NCBI GenBank assembly: GCA_032622095.1
Contig: CP136067.1
Location: 43,503,549 to 43,567,548 of the forward strand
Direction: 5' to 3'
From: Siphonodentalium dalli
Lineage: Eukaryota; Mollusca; Scaphopoda; Gadilida; Siphonodentaliidae
Length of the DNA stretch: 64,000 nucleotides
Positions within the stretch are counted from its first letter, which is position 1, and each line of letters begins with the position of its first letter. Shown piece after piece: positions 12,117 to 22,174 of this stretch. Made by a program: the position numbers and the translations under genes. The notes under the pieces are model-generated. The model ran no database searches, was not told the DNA's origin, and worked only from the letters and a program-made list of their open reading frames with translations.

Positions 12117-15100
12117 ATATATATCTTTATTCCTCCATATAATGAAGAGCATATATATAAACATTATAAATAAATTGTTAACACAAATACATCCAATTTG
12201 AGAACACAAATACATCCTGCATGCAGGAATTTGGCTATGCAATATACAGGGTTATACAATTTGCCTGACAAAGAGACAAATACGAACATATTTGAGTGCA
12301 TATAAGCATGCATACCCTCACGAGCACCGACACGACCACACATCTGCACACCCACATACACGCCCACCCTCACACACATATACATGTATATAAACATGTA
12401 CATACACATATATTGACATACATGTATATACAAAGATATACATGCATACACATATACATGCGCACGAGAGAGAGGGCGCGCGTGCACGTACACAGCCGCG
12501 CCAGCACTCGTGAATATATGCATGGTTATATACATATATATAAATGTTCATATAAACATATATGCATATTTTCATGCACATACATCCACGTAGACACACA
12601 CACACATATGAATACATATGTAACGGTCAGGTAACTACATGTGCACGATTATATGTGCATGCATATCTGATTAAATATACACCAAAGCATAAATGGTACA
12701 TGGCTGTATGCGGAAGTTAAGGGTATGGAAAATTTGCGTTGAGCTGAAGCGGGACGTTTATTGCCGTGTTTAAAGAAAGGTTATACTTTGTTAAGACTGT
12801 TATCTTAAGTGCAAGCGGGATAACTCTAAAGTTTGGATAATTGCGAAAGTTACATGGCATGAATATACATATATATATACACTTGAATATGTATACACAT
12901 ATACACATGTGTATATATATTCACGCATACATATGTATACACATATACAATTACACATGGGTATGGCTTGTGTGATCATGCATCCTGGAGAATACACATG
13001 GGTATGGTTTGTGTGATCATGCATCCGGGAGAATACTAATATTCACGGACGTCCGATGAAGTGAGGCTATGTGAAGTGTATAGTACGTACACTGTAAATA
13101 GTGAACAAATGAAGGAAATATGGGTAATTTGAAATATATGCATATTTGGCTGAAGGATGCATGGTACTGAATTGGCAAATGCTGTGACATTGATAATTTA
13201 CCAACCAACAGTAAATTATATTAATGGAAAATTAACGCTATTCTACTCCTAAAGAGTGCTGATCACTTTAGTTAACCATTATCAAAGTGAAACCGTTTCC
13301 ACATAAATGCTGTTGTCCTAACGAGCAAGCGAGACAGATTAGATTGATTATCTGAGAGTAAAGCGAGATCTCTAGGTGGCGATCCCAGAAGGGAAGACAG
13401 TAGCTGCAAACGGGGCATTTGGTCTAGGTAGAGGAAACAGTTAATGCCATAATGGTCAATGATGTGGTACCACATGTCATTCCGAATATGTAGCAATGAC
13501 GGGCAATCTAACAAGATATGTTGTACTACACATGAGTAGGTCGCTAAACAATGTTTGCATGTATCATTTTGTCCGAAAGCTGTATGTGCGATTATGCGAC
13601 CGATCAATAGGAATATAAATTTTTCCTCCGGAAATTGTGAGCATAGTTTCCATATTCCGATCGTTCGTAGCGTGGGGTGAATGGTACGGAATGCTGTTAA
13701 AGAGGAGTCGCCGGAGATACGATTATACCAGTCAAGTTCATCTAACTCCTTTACAGCTGTCCGTACCAAGCGTTTCCACACCACGGGCGATGGGAATTCA
13801 TTGGAATTAGCATATTCAATAAGGTGATGTTCAATATTATATTTGCATAGGATGCACCATATGTCATGTATAAAAGATGTTTCGTCTGTTGACAGACCAG
13901 ATATGAAGTCATACAAACGTCGTAGGAATAACTGTTTCGATGCTTTCTCGTGATTTGGCCCACAGAAAGCGCCAAGCATTGAGAGTTTCCGACGATCGAT
14001 CCACGATTCTAGTGAGGAACAGCCTAGACAGCCTTGTGCAATAACTGTTCGGGTCCTAGTCGGAAAACCTTGCATATGCTTGATGCAAATTCTGTGGGCC
14101 TTCTCAAGCTTATCTATTTGAGTTGTGTTTAGGTTCCAGAGAAGTTCACTGCCATACAACCCGGAAGGAATGACTATTGTTCTGTAAAGTTTGTATGAAC
14201 TTTGAGGAGAGATACCACCAGGGTAAAGGCCAACATCGGAGAGGCCGAAATATGTCCCCCTTAATTTTGTGCATATGGCATCGACAAATTTGTTATTGAA
14301 ATACGATTTGGAAAGCAGAATTCCCAGGTGAGTATAGGAGTCAACTTCGCTGAGAAAGGATGATCCAAATGGCCATGATCTTGCACATTTATCGGCTTCT
14401 TGTTTTGATTCATTGAAAACCATTATGACGGTTTTCGATGAATTATAACTGAAGCGCCATTTATTACTGTATTCAATGCATAATTCATATAAGCCAATAA
14501 GACCTGGTCGGGATAGAGAGAGAAGCATCATGTCATCGGCTTGGGTGGGAGATGAACAATTCAATGAGTGGATACGAAGGCCCAATTTTGATTTCTCAAT
14601 AATATGGAGGAGATCGTCTGCGTATATTTTGTACCACAGAGGTGATAATATTGATCCTTGTCTGGTTCCTTGAGACAAGGAGAACCAGTCGGAATATGTT
14701 CCGTCGCTGCGGATACAACATTTTATGCCAGATAATAATTCTCGTATGATGAGCCATGTTTTGCCTTGTAATCCTCTGTGAAATAGTTTATACAAGAGGC
14801 CATTTATCCATACACAGTCGAAAGCTTTACGCACGTCCAATAGACATGAATAAAGCTTATTGTGCTGTTCCCTGGCGTAACTAATACATTCTTGCACAAA
14901 ACATGATGTCATGGTGCAGCTGATTCCTTTTTCGAAACCATGTTGTAACGGATGGACGGCGATTGAAGATGGCATGTACGTTTCCAATCTAAGAGATATC
15001 ACCCTCTCAAATAGCTTATAAATGGCAGGTAATATGGTAATTGCTCTATAGCTATCAAAGCTGTCTTTAGGTTTTCGTCCACCCTTGTAAAGAGACACCA

Positions 15101-15209
15101 TGACGCCCCGTTTTGCTGCAAGAGGTACGTGTGAGTATTCAAACATATATGAGAATAAATGTGCGAGGCAATTGAGCAACGCTTCACCACCGAAAATGAT
15201 GTGCTCATA
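12117..15209 (-). mobile_element. Inverted LINE copy L3 nested in L2/L4
   Basis: Read on the minus strand, this contains an open reverse transcriptase frame (15,209 down to 13,272), a 3' UTR with the features seen in L1 (doubled cccggatgcatga unit, TG/TA tract, ggaggaataaag before the end) and an AT tail that abuts L2 at about 12,117. The 5' end is truncated inside the reverse transcriptase domain, so the endonuclease and any ORF1 are missing. It differs from L1 and L4 at many scattered positions and lacks their premature stop, so it came from a different source copy. It is flanked by the roughly 220-bp duplication. Confidence 0.85.
13272..15179 (-). CDS. Non-LTR retrotransposon reverse transcriptase, 5'-truncated
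   Basis: The longest credible protein in the window: 635 residues from the first Met. The frame stays open upstream to the truncation at about 15,210 (HIIFGGEAL precedes the Met), so this Met is probably not the real start. It copies LINE RNA into DNA at the nicked target. Visible domains: finger motif SFDSYRAITILPAIYKLFER (about 40-59), motif A LLDVRKAFD (113-121, Asp115), motif B QGTRQGSILSP (170-180), motif C QADDMMLL (213-220, Asp215-Asp216), motif D around SSKTVIMVFN, motif E HLGILLS, and a C-terminal CKHC...H...C knuckle (541-559). No RNase H is visible. The APE-type endonuclease expected upstream is absent, so it is not autonomous. The catalytic residues are intact, suggesting recent insertion. 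The clade is uncertain; it lies broadly with CR1/L2/Jockey-like elements. Confidence 0.9.
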   Translation of the reverse strand: MLNCLAHLFSYMFEYSHVPLAAKRGVMVSLYKGGRKPKDSFDSYRAITILPAIYKLFERVISLRLETYMPSSIAVHPLQHGFEKGISCTMTSCFVQECISYAREQHNKLYSCLLDVRKAFDCVWINGLLYKLFHRGLQGKTWLIIRELLSGIKCCIRSDGTYSDWFSLSQGTRQGSILSPLWYKIYADDLLHIIEKSKLGLRIHSLNCSSPTQADDMMLLSLSRPGLIGLYELCIEYSNKWRFSYNSSKTVIMVFNESKQEADKCARSWPFGSSFLSEVDSYTHLGILLSKSYFNNKFVDAICTKLRGTYFGLSDVGLYPGGISPQSSYKLYRTIVIPSGLYGSELLWNLNTTQIDKLEKAHRICIKHMQGFPTRTRTVIAQGCLGCSSLESWIDRRKLSMLGAFCGPNHEKASKQLFLRRLYDFISGLSTDETSFIHDIWCILCKYNIEHHLIEYANSNEFPSPVVWKRLVRTAVKELDELDWYNRISGDSSLTAFRTIHPTLRTIGIWKLCSQFPEEKFIFLLIGRIIAHTAFGQNDTCKHCLATYSCVVQHILLDCPSLLHIRNDMWYHIIDHYGINCFLYLDQMPRLQLLSSLLGSPPRDLALLSDNQSNLSRLLVRTTAFMWKRFHFDNG

Positions 15210-15429
15210 TGGAAACGCTTGGTAAGGACAGCTGTAAAGGAGTTAGATGAACTTGACTGGTATAATCGTATCTCCGACGACTCCTCTTTAACAGCATTCC
15301 GTACCATTCACCCCACGCTACGGACGATCGGTATATGGAAACTATGCTCACAATTTCCGGAGGAAAAATTTGTATTCCTCTTGATCGGTCGCATAATCGC
15401 ACATACAGCTTTCGGACAAAATGATATAT
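15210..15429 (+). repeat. Right copy of ~220-bp target-site duplication
   Basis: Same sequence as 11,897-12,116, beginning TGGAAACGCTTGG directly after the truncated 5' end of L3. In the uninterrupted family sequence the duplicated segment occurs once. Confidence 0.75.
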
Positions 15430-15716
15430 GCAAACATTGTTTAGCGACCTACTCATGTGTAGTACAACATATCTTGTTAGACTGCCCGTCATTGCTACAT
15501 ATTCGGAATGACATGTGGTACCACATCATTGACAATTATGGCATTGACTGTTTCCTCTACCTAGACCAAATACCCCGTTTGCAGCTACGGTCTGCCCTTC
15601 TGGGATCGCCACCTAGAGATCTCGCTCTACTCTCAGATAACCACTCTAATCTGTCTCGCTTGCTCGTTAGGACATCTGCATTTATGTGGAAACGGTTTCA
15701 TTTTGATAATGGTTAA
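15210..15716 (+). pseudogene. LINE reverse transcriptase C-terminal remnant (L4)
   Basis: Encodes about the last 168 residues of the family's reverse transcriptase, starting KRLVRTAVKELDELDWYNRI, including the CxxC...H...C knuckle and ending KRFHFDNG. No catalytic motif is present. In the uninterrupted copy it would have been preceded by L2 and its premature stop, so it was already dead before L3 inserted. Confidence 0.85.
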
Positions 15717-16079
15717 CTAAAGTGACCAGCGCTCTTTCGGAGTAGAATAGCGTTAATGTTCTATTAATTCATTTACTGTTATTTGGTAAATTATCTCTGT
15801 CACATGTAGCATTGGCCAATTCAGTACCATGCATCCTTCCGCCAAATATGTATATATTTAAAATTACCCATATTTCCTACATGTATACACTGTTTACAGT
15901 TTACGTACTATACACTTCACATAGCCTCACTAAGCTCACTTCAACGGACATCCATGAATCTTAGTATTCTCCCGGATGCATGATCACACAAACCATACCC
16001 ATGTGTATTCTCCCGGATGCATGATAACACAAGCCATACCCATGTGTAATTGTATGTGTGTATACATATATAGGCGTAA

Positions 16080-16080
<1 letters not shown>

Positions 16081-16126
<46 letters not shown>

Positions 16127-16154
16127 TTATCAGCAGACCTATACGGCTAAGAAG

Positions 16155-16214
<60 letters not shown>
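16081..16214. repeat. Twin (TA)n microsatellites in L4
   Basis: Counterpart of the pair at 9,753-9,903, with a shorter first run (about 43 bp against 59 bp) and the same unique spacer. The length differences show microsatellite slippage after the tandem duplication. Confidence 0.9.
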
Positions 16215-16217
<3 letters not shown>

Positions 16218-17026
16218 GTGTATAGGTGTATATATACATATGCATGTGTATATATATATATATATATGTATATTCATGCCATATAACTTTCGCAATTATC
16301 CAAACTTTGGAGTTATCTCGCTTGCACTTCAGATAACCGTCTTAACAAAGCATAACCTTTCTTTAACACAGCATAAAACGTCCCGCTTCAGCTCAATGCG
16401 AATTATTCCATACCCTTTACTTCATCATACAGCCATGTTCCATATATGCCTTGGTGTATATTTAATCAGATATACATGCACATATAAACGTGCATATATA
16501 GGTACCTGACCGTTACATATGTATTCATATATGTGTGTGTTGGTGTGTGTATGTCTACGTGAATGTATGTATATGAATATAAGCATATATATGTAAATGA
16601 ACATTTATATATATGTATATAACCATGCATATATTCACGAGTTCTGGCGCGGCTGTGTACGTGCATTTGCGCTCTCGCGCGCATTTATATGTGTTTTCAT
16701 GTATATTTTCGTATATATATGTATATATGAGTATATACATGGGTATGTATATGTATGTATGTGTGTATCTATGTTTATGTATGTATGTGAGGGTGGGCGT
16801 GTATGTGAATGTGCGGATGTGTGATCGTGCCGGTGCTCGTGAGGGTATACATACTTATATGCCCTCAAATATGTTCGTATTTGTCTTTGTCAGTCAAATT
16901 ATATAACCCTATATATTGTATAGCCAAATTCCTGCATGCAGGATGTATTTGTGTTCTCAATTTATTTATAATGTTTATATATATGCTCTTCATTATATGG
17001 AGGAATAAAGATATATATATATATAT

Positions 17027-17957
17027 GTGCCTGCTTAGTATATTAGAGGTGCATACATAGTAACGGCGTATAATGGCAGTGTGTTTGGGGGAAGCAGAGC
17101 GCTGTTCGTGCCCCTGGTAATTGAAGCAACTTCGAAGCGACCGTGCGATTTGTCTGTTGTGAGTTGAGTGTGCCTAACAATGGGGTAATCATTGAACTAT
17201 TCATTCGCCAGCCTTGGGAATCGGTGTGCTTTACCAAAAATCAGGGAACGATTGCAACAATGGGATTGTGCTCTAATTACAAATATAGACCTCATTTCGT
17301 CATTCTCATAATTTTGGTCATTAACTCTTTAGTAAAGTATAGTAAATGTTGGGACATTTTATAAGGGCTAGTCTCACTCCGACGTTTGCTAACACGTTGT
17401 TTGGTTGTTTATTGTCATTTAAAGGATTACAATGCTCATGAAACAACAAAACTCTATCGGAAAGCCACCCCTATTGTGATCACAATAATCCAAGTCCCAT
17501 GAAAATCGCGTAATAAATAAGCCGAGAAATAAATAAATAATACCGCCACCCGTTGTCGGCTATCTCCGTCGCAAAACCGCGCATGACGTCAAGCGAGGTA
17601 AACTAATTAAAAACACGGAATCGGAGTCGGAGTTAATTGTGTCTACCTATATGACGATGGAAAATTCGGAATACACATCAGCGCGTGAGCGTGGTGGAGT
17701 TACTGCGGGGCATATCAATAGCATTGTGTACACATGGTTAATTGCATCGCGCTGTGAGTTATATTCACTTGTGATTTGTCTTAAGCGCTGTTTGGAAAGT
17801 TATTGTTTTGACAAAAAAACTATAGAAGCCCGATTGAGCGGGGTAGATAAAACTTTCGAGTCAAAAATAAAGCTTATAAAAACACGAGCAGGTATGTGAA
17901 CTCTATTCGGGCGCGTGTTCACGATGTTGTTTTAATTTTCCGTATATATGCCCCGAG
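17027..17957 (+). repeat. U flank repeat, copy 3
   Basis: Nearly identical to copy 2. Here the word ccccgag is followed by tgtcccgtgtttacaatc rather than by LINE sequence, so this copy shows the sequence that presumably followed U before the LINE arrived. Small differences (a missing T near 17,743) extend a short frame, but no protein family is recognised in it. Confidence 0.8.
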
Positions 17958-17989
17958 TGTCCCGTGTTTACAATCATTCATTCATAACA

Positions 17990-18169
17990 ATGCCGTATAA
18001 ATGCAGTGTTTTCGGCTGGGGCCGGTCTAGTGACTCTCAGTTAGGTATAATGCTGTATTCATTTCCAAACGATGTTCGTTTGCGTGCCATTGGCGGGATT
18101 TCTGTGGGAAACCCGTTGCGCAAAATCAGAAACCGATTACATATACCAAATAAAGAACGTTTAATTTGA
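17990..18169 (+). pseudogene. THAP-like domain N-terminal remnant
   Basis: Starting at ATG 17,990 the frame reads MPYKCSVFG followed by SSDSQLG and LYSFPNDVRLRA, which resembles the start of a THAP zinc finger (M-P-x-x-C-x-V-x-x-C, then F-x-F-P-x-D-x-x-L-R). The second cysteine is replaced by tryptophan (FGW), and after LRA the sequence no longer follows the family. The tryptophan and C-x2-H pair are not seen in any frame. Known THAP domains bind DNA and occur in P-element-type transposases and host regulators. This is either a broken remnant or a first exon with a splice donor I cannot place. An AATAAA lies at 18,149. Confidence 0.35.
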
Positions 18170-18519
18170 CAAGTCAGTCATGGTTACGAATACAGTTAAA
18201 GTGGAGAGTATGTTGAATAACTCACGATAACAACTATTCTAAGTCATTTCCTTCACCATGGCTCAATAAAGAGCGTTCCATGTTAAGAGTTTTCCTAATA
18301 TGGTACGAATAAAAAGAGTTTAATAAAGCGGAAATTGCTATGACTTGGAAGGGTATATAAAGCATGCATATCGGAGGTTTGTGTACGGTACATGCATTGA
18401 CCTGTATTGGTGTAATCAGTAAAAAAAATCACGATGACAACTGTTCTAAGTCCAGTCCCTTTACATTGACGCAATAAAGAGCGTTCACTATTACGATATA
18501 TTGCGAATAAAGAACGCTT
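18149..18519 (+). repeat. Clustered AATAAAGARCGTT motifs
   Basis: AATAAAGAGCGTT or AATAAAGAACGTT occurs at 18,149, 18,265, 18,473 and 18,506, with a looser form at 18,307. The tracts around 18,230-18,320 and 18,430-18,520 are related (caactattctaagtc and caactgttctaagtc), so a unit of about 208 bp was duplicated. The motif includes a polyadenylation hexamer. Further copies occur at 4,893 (reverse), 18,945 (reverse), 24,610 and 24,651. Confidence 0.6.
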
Positions 18520-19320
18520 GTATATGTGCTTACATATTAAACCGGATTATTATCCCTCCTTCAAAAAGTGTTATATATGATTGGATGTTTATATATTTTA
18601 TAATCCTATTGTTATGCGTAATTGACACATAGAGGTCGAGTTATGACCTGCATATTCAATAGACCGCATTGCTAGAGTGTTAATTTTATAGGCCAATAAC
18701 CACGCAAAACGCAGTGATTTCATCAGTGACAGTCGGCAAGATAGTTTGGGGGCAGGGGAAGCAATATTCCGAAAAATATATAAACACCATATTGCCCTAA
18801 GGCTAATATATACATGATTCATAACCAAGAAAAATTAACTTATCATATCATATTGGTAATGAATGACTTGATTATAATTGATTAAATCCGACAGCAATAA
18901 ACCGATATTTTTTTGTTTTACCGCGTTACGATAAATTAAAACGAAACGCTCTTTATTGACACAGGACAAAGGTTATCTGGAAATTGGAATGTTTACGAGA
19001 TTATAATTGCCTAATAACTGTGCAAGTCTTCGCATATACATGTATATGCAATCTTTATATGAATATATAATATAACGAAAAAAAATATGTATATATAGAT
19101 AAATGCGTGCAAAACTGAATAATATACGGGCATGGCTTTATAGTAACAACACATCGCGATACATATAATAATACTAACACGATAAAGACATTTAATTACG
19201 AGAACGGCGATGTTTTCGGCAAAGTTTTGCATTCGTAGTGTACTAGTGTGATAACGCGACAATCTTCAAAGGCCGCGATCAATTACATGCAAACTTAAAA
19301 TACTGCCGTAGCGTATCTAT
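18520..19320. other. Unrecognised AT-rich stretch
   Basis: No supported gene. A reverse AACGCTCTTTATT motif lies at 18,945-18,957. Short frames here do not resemble any family I know. Confidence 0.5.
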
Positions 19321-19338
19321 GCGTTGTCGATGGGTTAC

Positions 19339-19408
19339 CACGTGATCGATCACGTGCTATGCTTCTGTTTACATGTGACAATCACATGATCGGACCGATG
19401 ATCACGTG
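19339..19408. promoter_or_regulatory. Cluster of CACGTG E-boxes with perfect palindrome
   Basis: CACGTGATCGATCACGTG (19,339-19,356) is a perfect 18-bp palindrome with two E-boxes. A third CACGTG at 19,403-19,408 sits in ATCACGTGAC, close to the CLEAR-type site bound by bHLH-zip factors. A TATA-like word (TTATAAAAATA, about 19,460) and a CCAAT-like word at 19,502 follow. The spacing is promoter-like, but no supported gene starts downstream. Confidence 0.4.
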
Positions 19409-19683
19409 ACTTCGTCTACAACAAAATCTTCGGCTAACTTCGGAATTTTTTATAATCGTTATAAAAATAGCGAATGGCGGCCGAATATTAGATTATTTGC
19501 GCCCAATGGACATTATGTATATATATTATCGGTATATTGAAAGAAAATCGTATTGGTTTTTCAGCACCCTATTCCTTTAACACAACGCAACAATTAGTGG
19601 CGAATACCGAGTACTAATTAACATATATACATATCTTTACAAAAGGGGGCCACTGTTGTCTGGCTTGCCATTTTCATTGTGTT

Positions 19684-19855
19684 ATCATCATAATCATCAT
19701 CATAATTATCATTATCATCGTCGTCATCATCATCGTCATCATCATCATCATCTTCGTCGTCGTCATCATCGTCGTCGTCGTCATCATAATCATCATCATC
19801 ATCGTCGTTGTTGTCATCATTGTCATCGTCATTGTCGTCATCATGACCATCATCG

Positions 19856-19891
<36 letters not shown>

Positions 19892-20046
19892 TCATCGCAA
19901 TCATCATCACCATCATCAACGTCGTCATTATCATCGTCATCATAATCGTCAGCATCATCATCACAACCATCATGATCGTCGTCATCATGAACATCACCGT
20001 CATTATAATCATCGTCGTCACCATCATAATCATCATCATCACCACA
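19684..20046. repeat. (ATC)n / (GTC)n trinucleotide microsatellite
   Basis: About 360 bp of imperfect ATC repeats interspersed with GTC, ACC and ATA. Translations give His-rich or Ile-rich frames on the plus strand and Met/Thr-rich frames on the minus strand, all of which are artefacts of the repeat. No flanking conserved protein supports a gene. Confidence 0.9.
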
Positions 20047-20780
20047 CGTCTGTTTCTGGCCATTTTATGACACGGCGTGTCGATGACGTTTGTGAGACAC
20101 TCGTATATGTCACAATTAACTGGTTTGTGTTGCTGGAGGAACTGCGTGACTTGGATGTGACACTTCAGTACGAACAACGTTCACACAAACACGACAAGAC
20201 AAAATTTACAACATGCAGTCGGTTGTGTTTGATAATGATTGAATGACAAGATTGGTCAATATAGAGTTTGACAACGTTGACGATCGATGATACCATGGCT
20301 ATTCAATAGTCAAAACGGAACAATAAGGAATCAGTCTTAGGAAAACAGGATGGAACAGTACAATACGAACACAGCAATATGCTATACAATGCTACACATG
20401 CCAATACTCAGAATAACACGCCACAATCGATATTTAAAACCCAGCTTCCTTGTTCTACCTCGACCTCGACCTATTTATCACAATGGGCACCTCATACCAC
20501 AAGTCGACATTCGTAATACAGAACGCCCATGTCCCCAATTGTATGCACAATGAGCTCCCCGCAGAGGCCTCTAACCGAGTAATAGTTATCTGCTACTACT
20601 CCACACAAGACTAAACATATGCACACTGCTTAGGAACCCCACATAATTTATTTACTTTAGAAGATTAAGCTACAAATCAATGAAATATTTATATTTTTTA
20701 TTTTCGATAGCCATTATCGCCGCTAACTTAATTGGCACACCAAAGGACATATTCTCGGTATATAGCTCACTATTATGCGA
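20047..20780. other. Unrecognised stretch after microsatellite
   Basis: No gene recognised. Frames that run on from the ATC repeat stop near 20,246 and have no recognisable domain. Confidence 0.5.
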
Positions 20781-20789
20781 TTAGGATTT

Positions 20790-21250
20790 GGACGTCATTT
20801 ACAGGGGTGCAACTTATAGTTTTAGTCCAAATGGAAACAATCTGTGATTTCATAGCGAAATTTTTCCAATGTTACTACTCTCGGTCGCCATTTTGTCCAC
20901 ATTTTTGTCCTCGTTTCTACTAAAGTGGATACTAGTGATTCATGCCTGTCATCTACTTAGTGTTCAGTACAATGGTTCCATTCCGTATATCATGGGCATT
21001 AAAATAATAATTTATTTTTCTTAAAATTTGGTACATCTATTTCGAATTTGAGAAAGACCGAAGGCCCTAATCCTCGTGATAAGGCTCTCAATTATCAGAT
21101 ATCAAGTTGATTTAACATGGTATATGTTTTCAACATGGCAATTTAAACCAATAGTTTTCTTATAACTGGAAACGATCTGGTGAAATTTAGCAAAATTGCC
21201 CAAGTTTACCACTTCGGATCGCCATTTTGTTCGCCATTTTGGATTTTGAC
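20790..21250. repeat. Diverged noncoding repeat pair
   Basis: 20,800-20,935 and 21,120-21,255 share an order of words: a caatagtttt-like start, tggaaacaatctg/tggaaacgatctg, gcgaaattt/gtgaaattt, then tcgccattttgt. The copies are about 325 bp apart and strongly diverged. The gccatttTGG word family is common in this window (also 25.49 kb and 62.7-63.06 kb). Confidence 0.5.
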
Positions 21251-21819
21251 AGTTGAATTTGTACACGAAATGACATATGTTTATCATGACAAGAATAAGT
21301 ATTATTTTATGTTACATATTTATGCCATCGTTATAACATTTGTGACCTAAATTTAAATTTCATTCAAGTGAATATTCCATATAAGGAACAACAAATTTGA
21401 CATAAAAGTCACAAACAGGACCTTTTTTCAAAGAGCTCTAGAACAGTTTTCCCAAAACGGATTTTAGTGGATTTTGGTTATGTTGCTCCACGGATTTTGT
21501 CTGACCAAAATCTAGGTTCAATGATTCAACGACCAAATTAATATTGAAAATTCCCAATATAATTGATTATACATCCAATACACTATATCCCCATATAACT
21601 ACCGACAACATGATGGGCCGCAAATCACTTGTTACCCTCGAGGGTAACTTTTAGAAAGTTGTTGACCGCGATTACCAGTAAATATTTAACTACAAAGTAC
21701 TTATCGTGCAGATTTACACTCACAGCCTTCTAATAATTTGTTAACCCTTTACCCAACAAACCGGCCAAAAACGCCCAAATAAAGCTTCAACAGCCTAAAA
21801 TATCTTCGGTCTTTCTCAA
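21048..21819. mobile_element. Possible element bounded by 16-bp inverted repeat
   Basis: TTGAGAAAGACCGAAG at 21,048-21,063 is an exact inverted copy of CTTCGGTCTTTCTCAA at 21,804-21,819. The 772 bp between holds no coding frame and contains part of the noncoding repeat above. Its right end overlaps the start of the TTAA/CCCTTT element at 21,745, so one has inserted into or been cut by the other. No target duplication was found. Confidence 0.4.
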
Positions 21820-22170
21820 TAACACCATACAAATATGGATATCATTGGAACCGGTTCATTGACCACATTGTGATGGTTACAGTTATGCCATGTGCCAATG
21901 CATTCTCTTATATATGCGATTCGACCATAGGTCGCCTCGCATATATAAGAGAATGCATTTTACCATTTTTTTCTTACATTCTTTAACAATTTAAAAAAAG
22001 ATTCTTACATTTTTTAACAAACTTTATAATATTTTTCTACATTCTTTGACAATTTGATCATTTTTAATATGTTAAGCCAATGCATTCTCTTATATATGCG
22101 AGGCGACCTATGGTCGACTCGCATATATAAGAGAATGCATTGGCACAGGGCCGTTCTGTTGGGTAAAGGG
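21745..22170. mobile_element. piggyBac-like MITE with twin palindromes
   Basis: Perfect 14-bp terminal inverted repeats CCCTTTACCCAACA and TGTTGGGTAAAGGG are flanked by TTAA on the left (21,741-21,744) and TTGA on the right, as expected for a TTAA target with one later mutation. TTAA targets and CCC-starting ends are typical of piggyBac-type elements. The 426 bp carries no transposase. Inside are two palindromes of about 64 bp (21,896-21,959 and 22,079-22,142) built on AATGCATTCTCTTATATATG, and between them three diverged copies of ttcttacattctttaacaa. Confidence 0.75.
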
Positions 22171-22174
22171 TTGA

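Larger units (their letters stand above)
15210..17026 (+). mobile_element. LINE copy L4, right part of interrupted copy
   Basis: Continues the copy begun at 11,663. It starts with the target duplication (15,210-15,429), carries the rest of the reverse transcriptase tail (to the stop at 15,714-15,716) and the full 3' UTR and AT tail, then joins U copy 3. It matches L1 at offsets of 6,334 to 6,312 bp, the shift reflecting a 6-bp insertion in L1 and microsatellite length changes. Confidence 0.85.

Noticed and set aside
19656-20246. His-rich 196-residue protein
   Set aside because: It is a translation of the (ATC)n microsatellite, and the remaining tail has no recognised domain.
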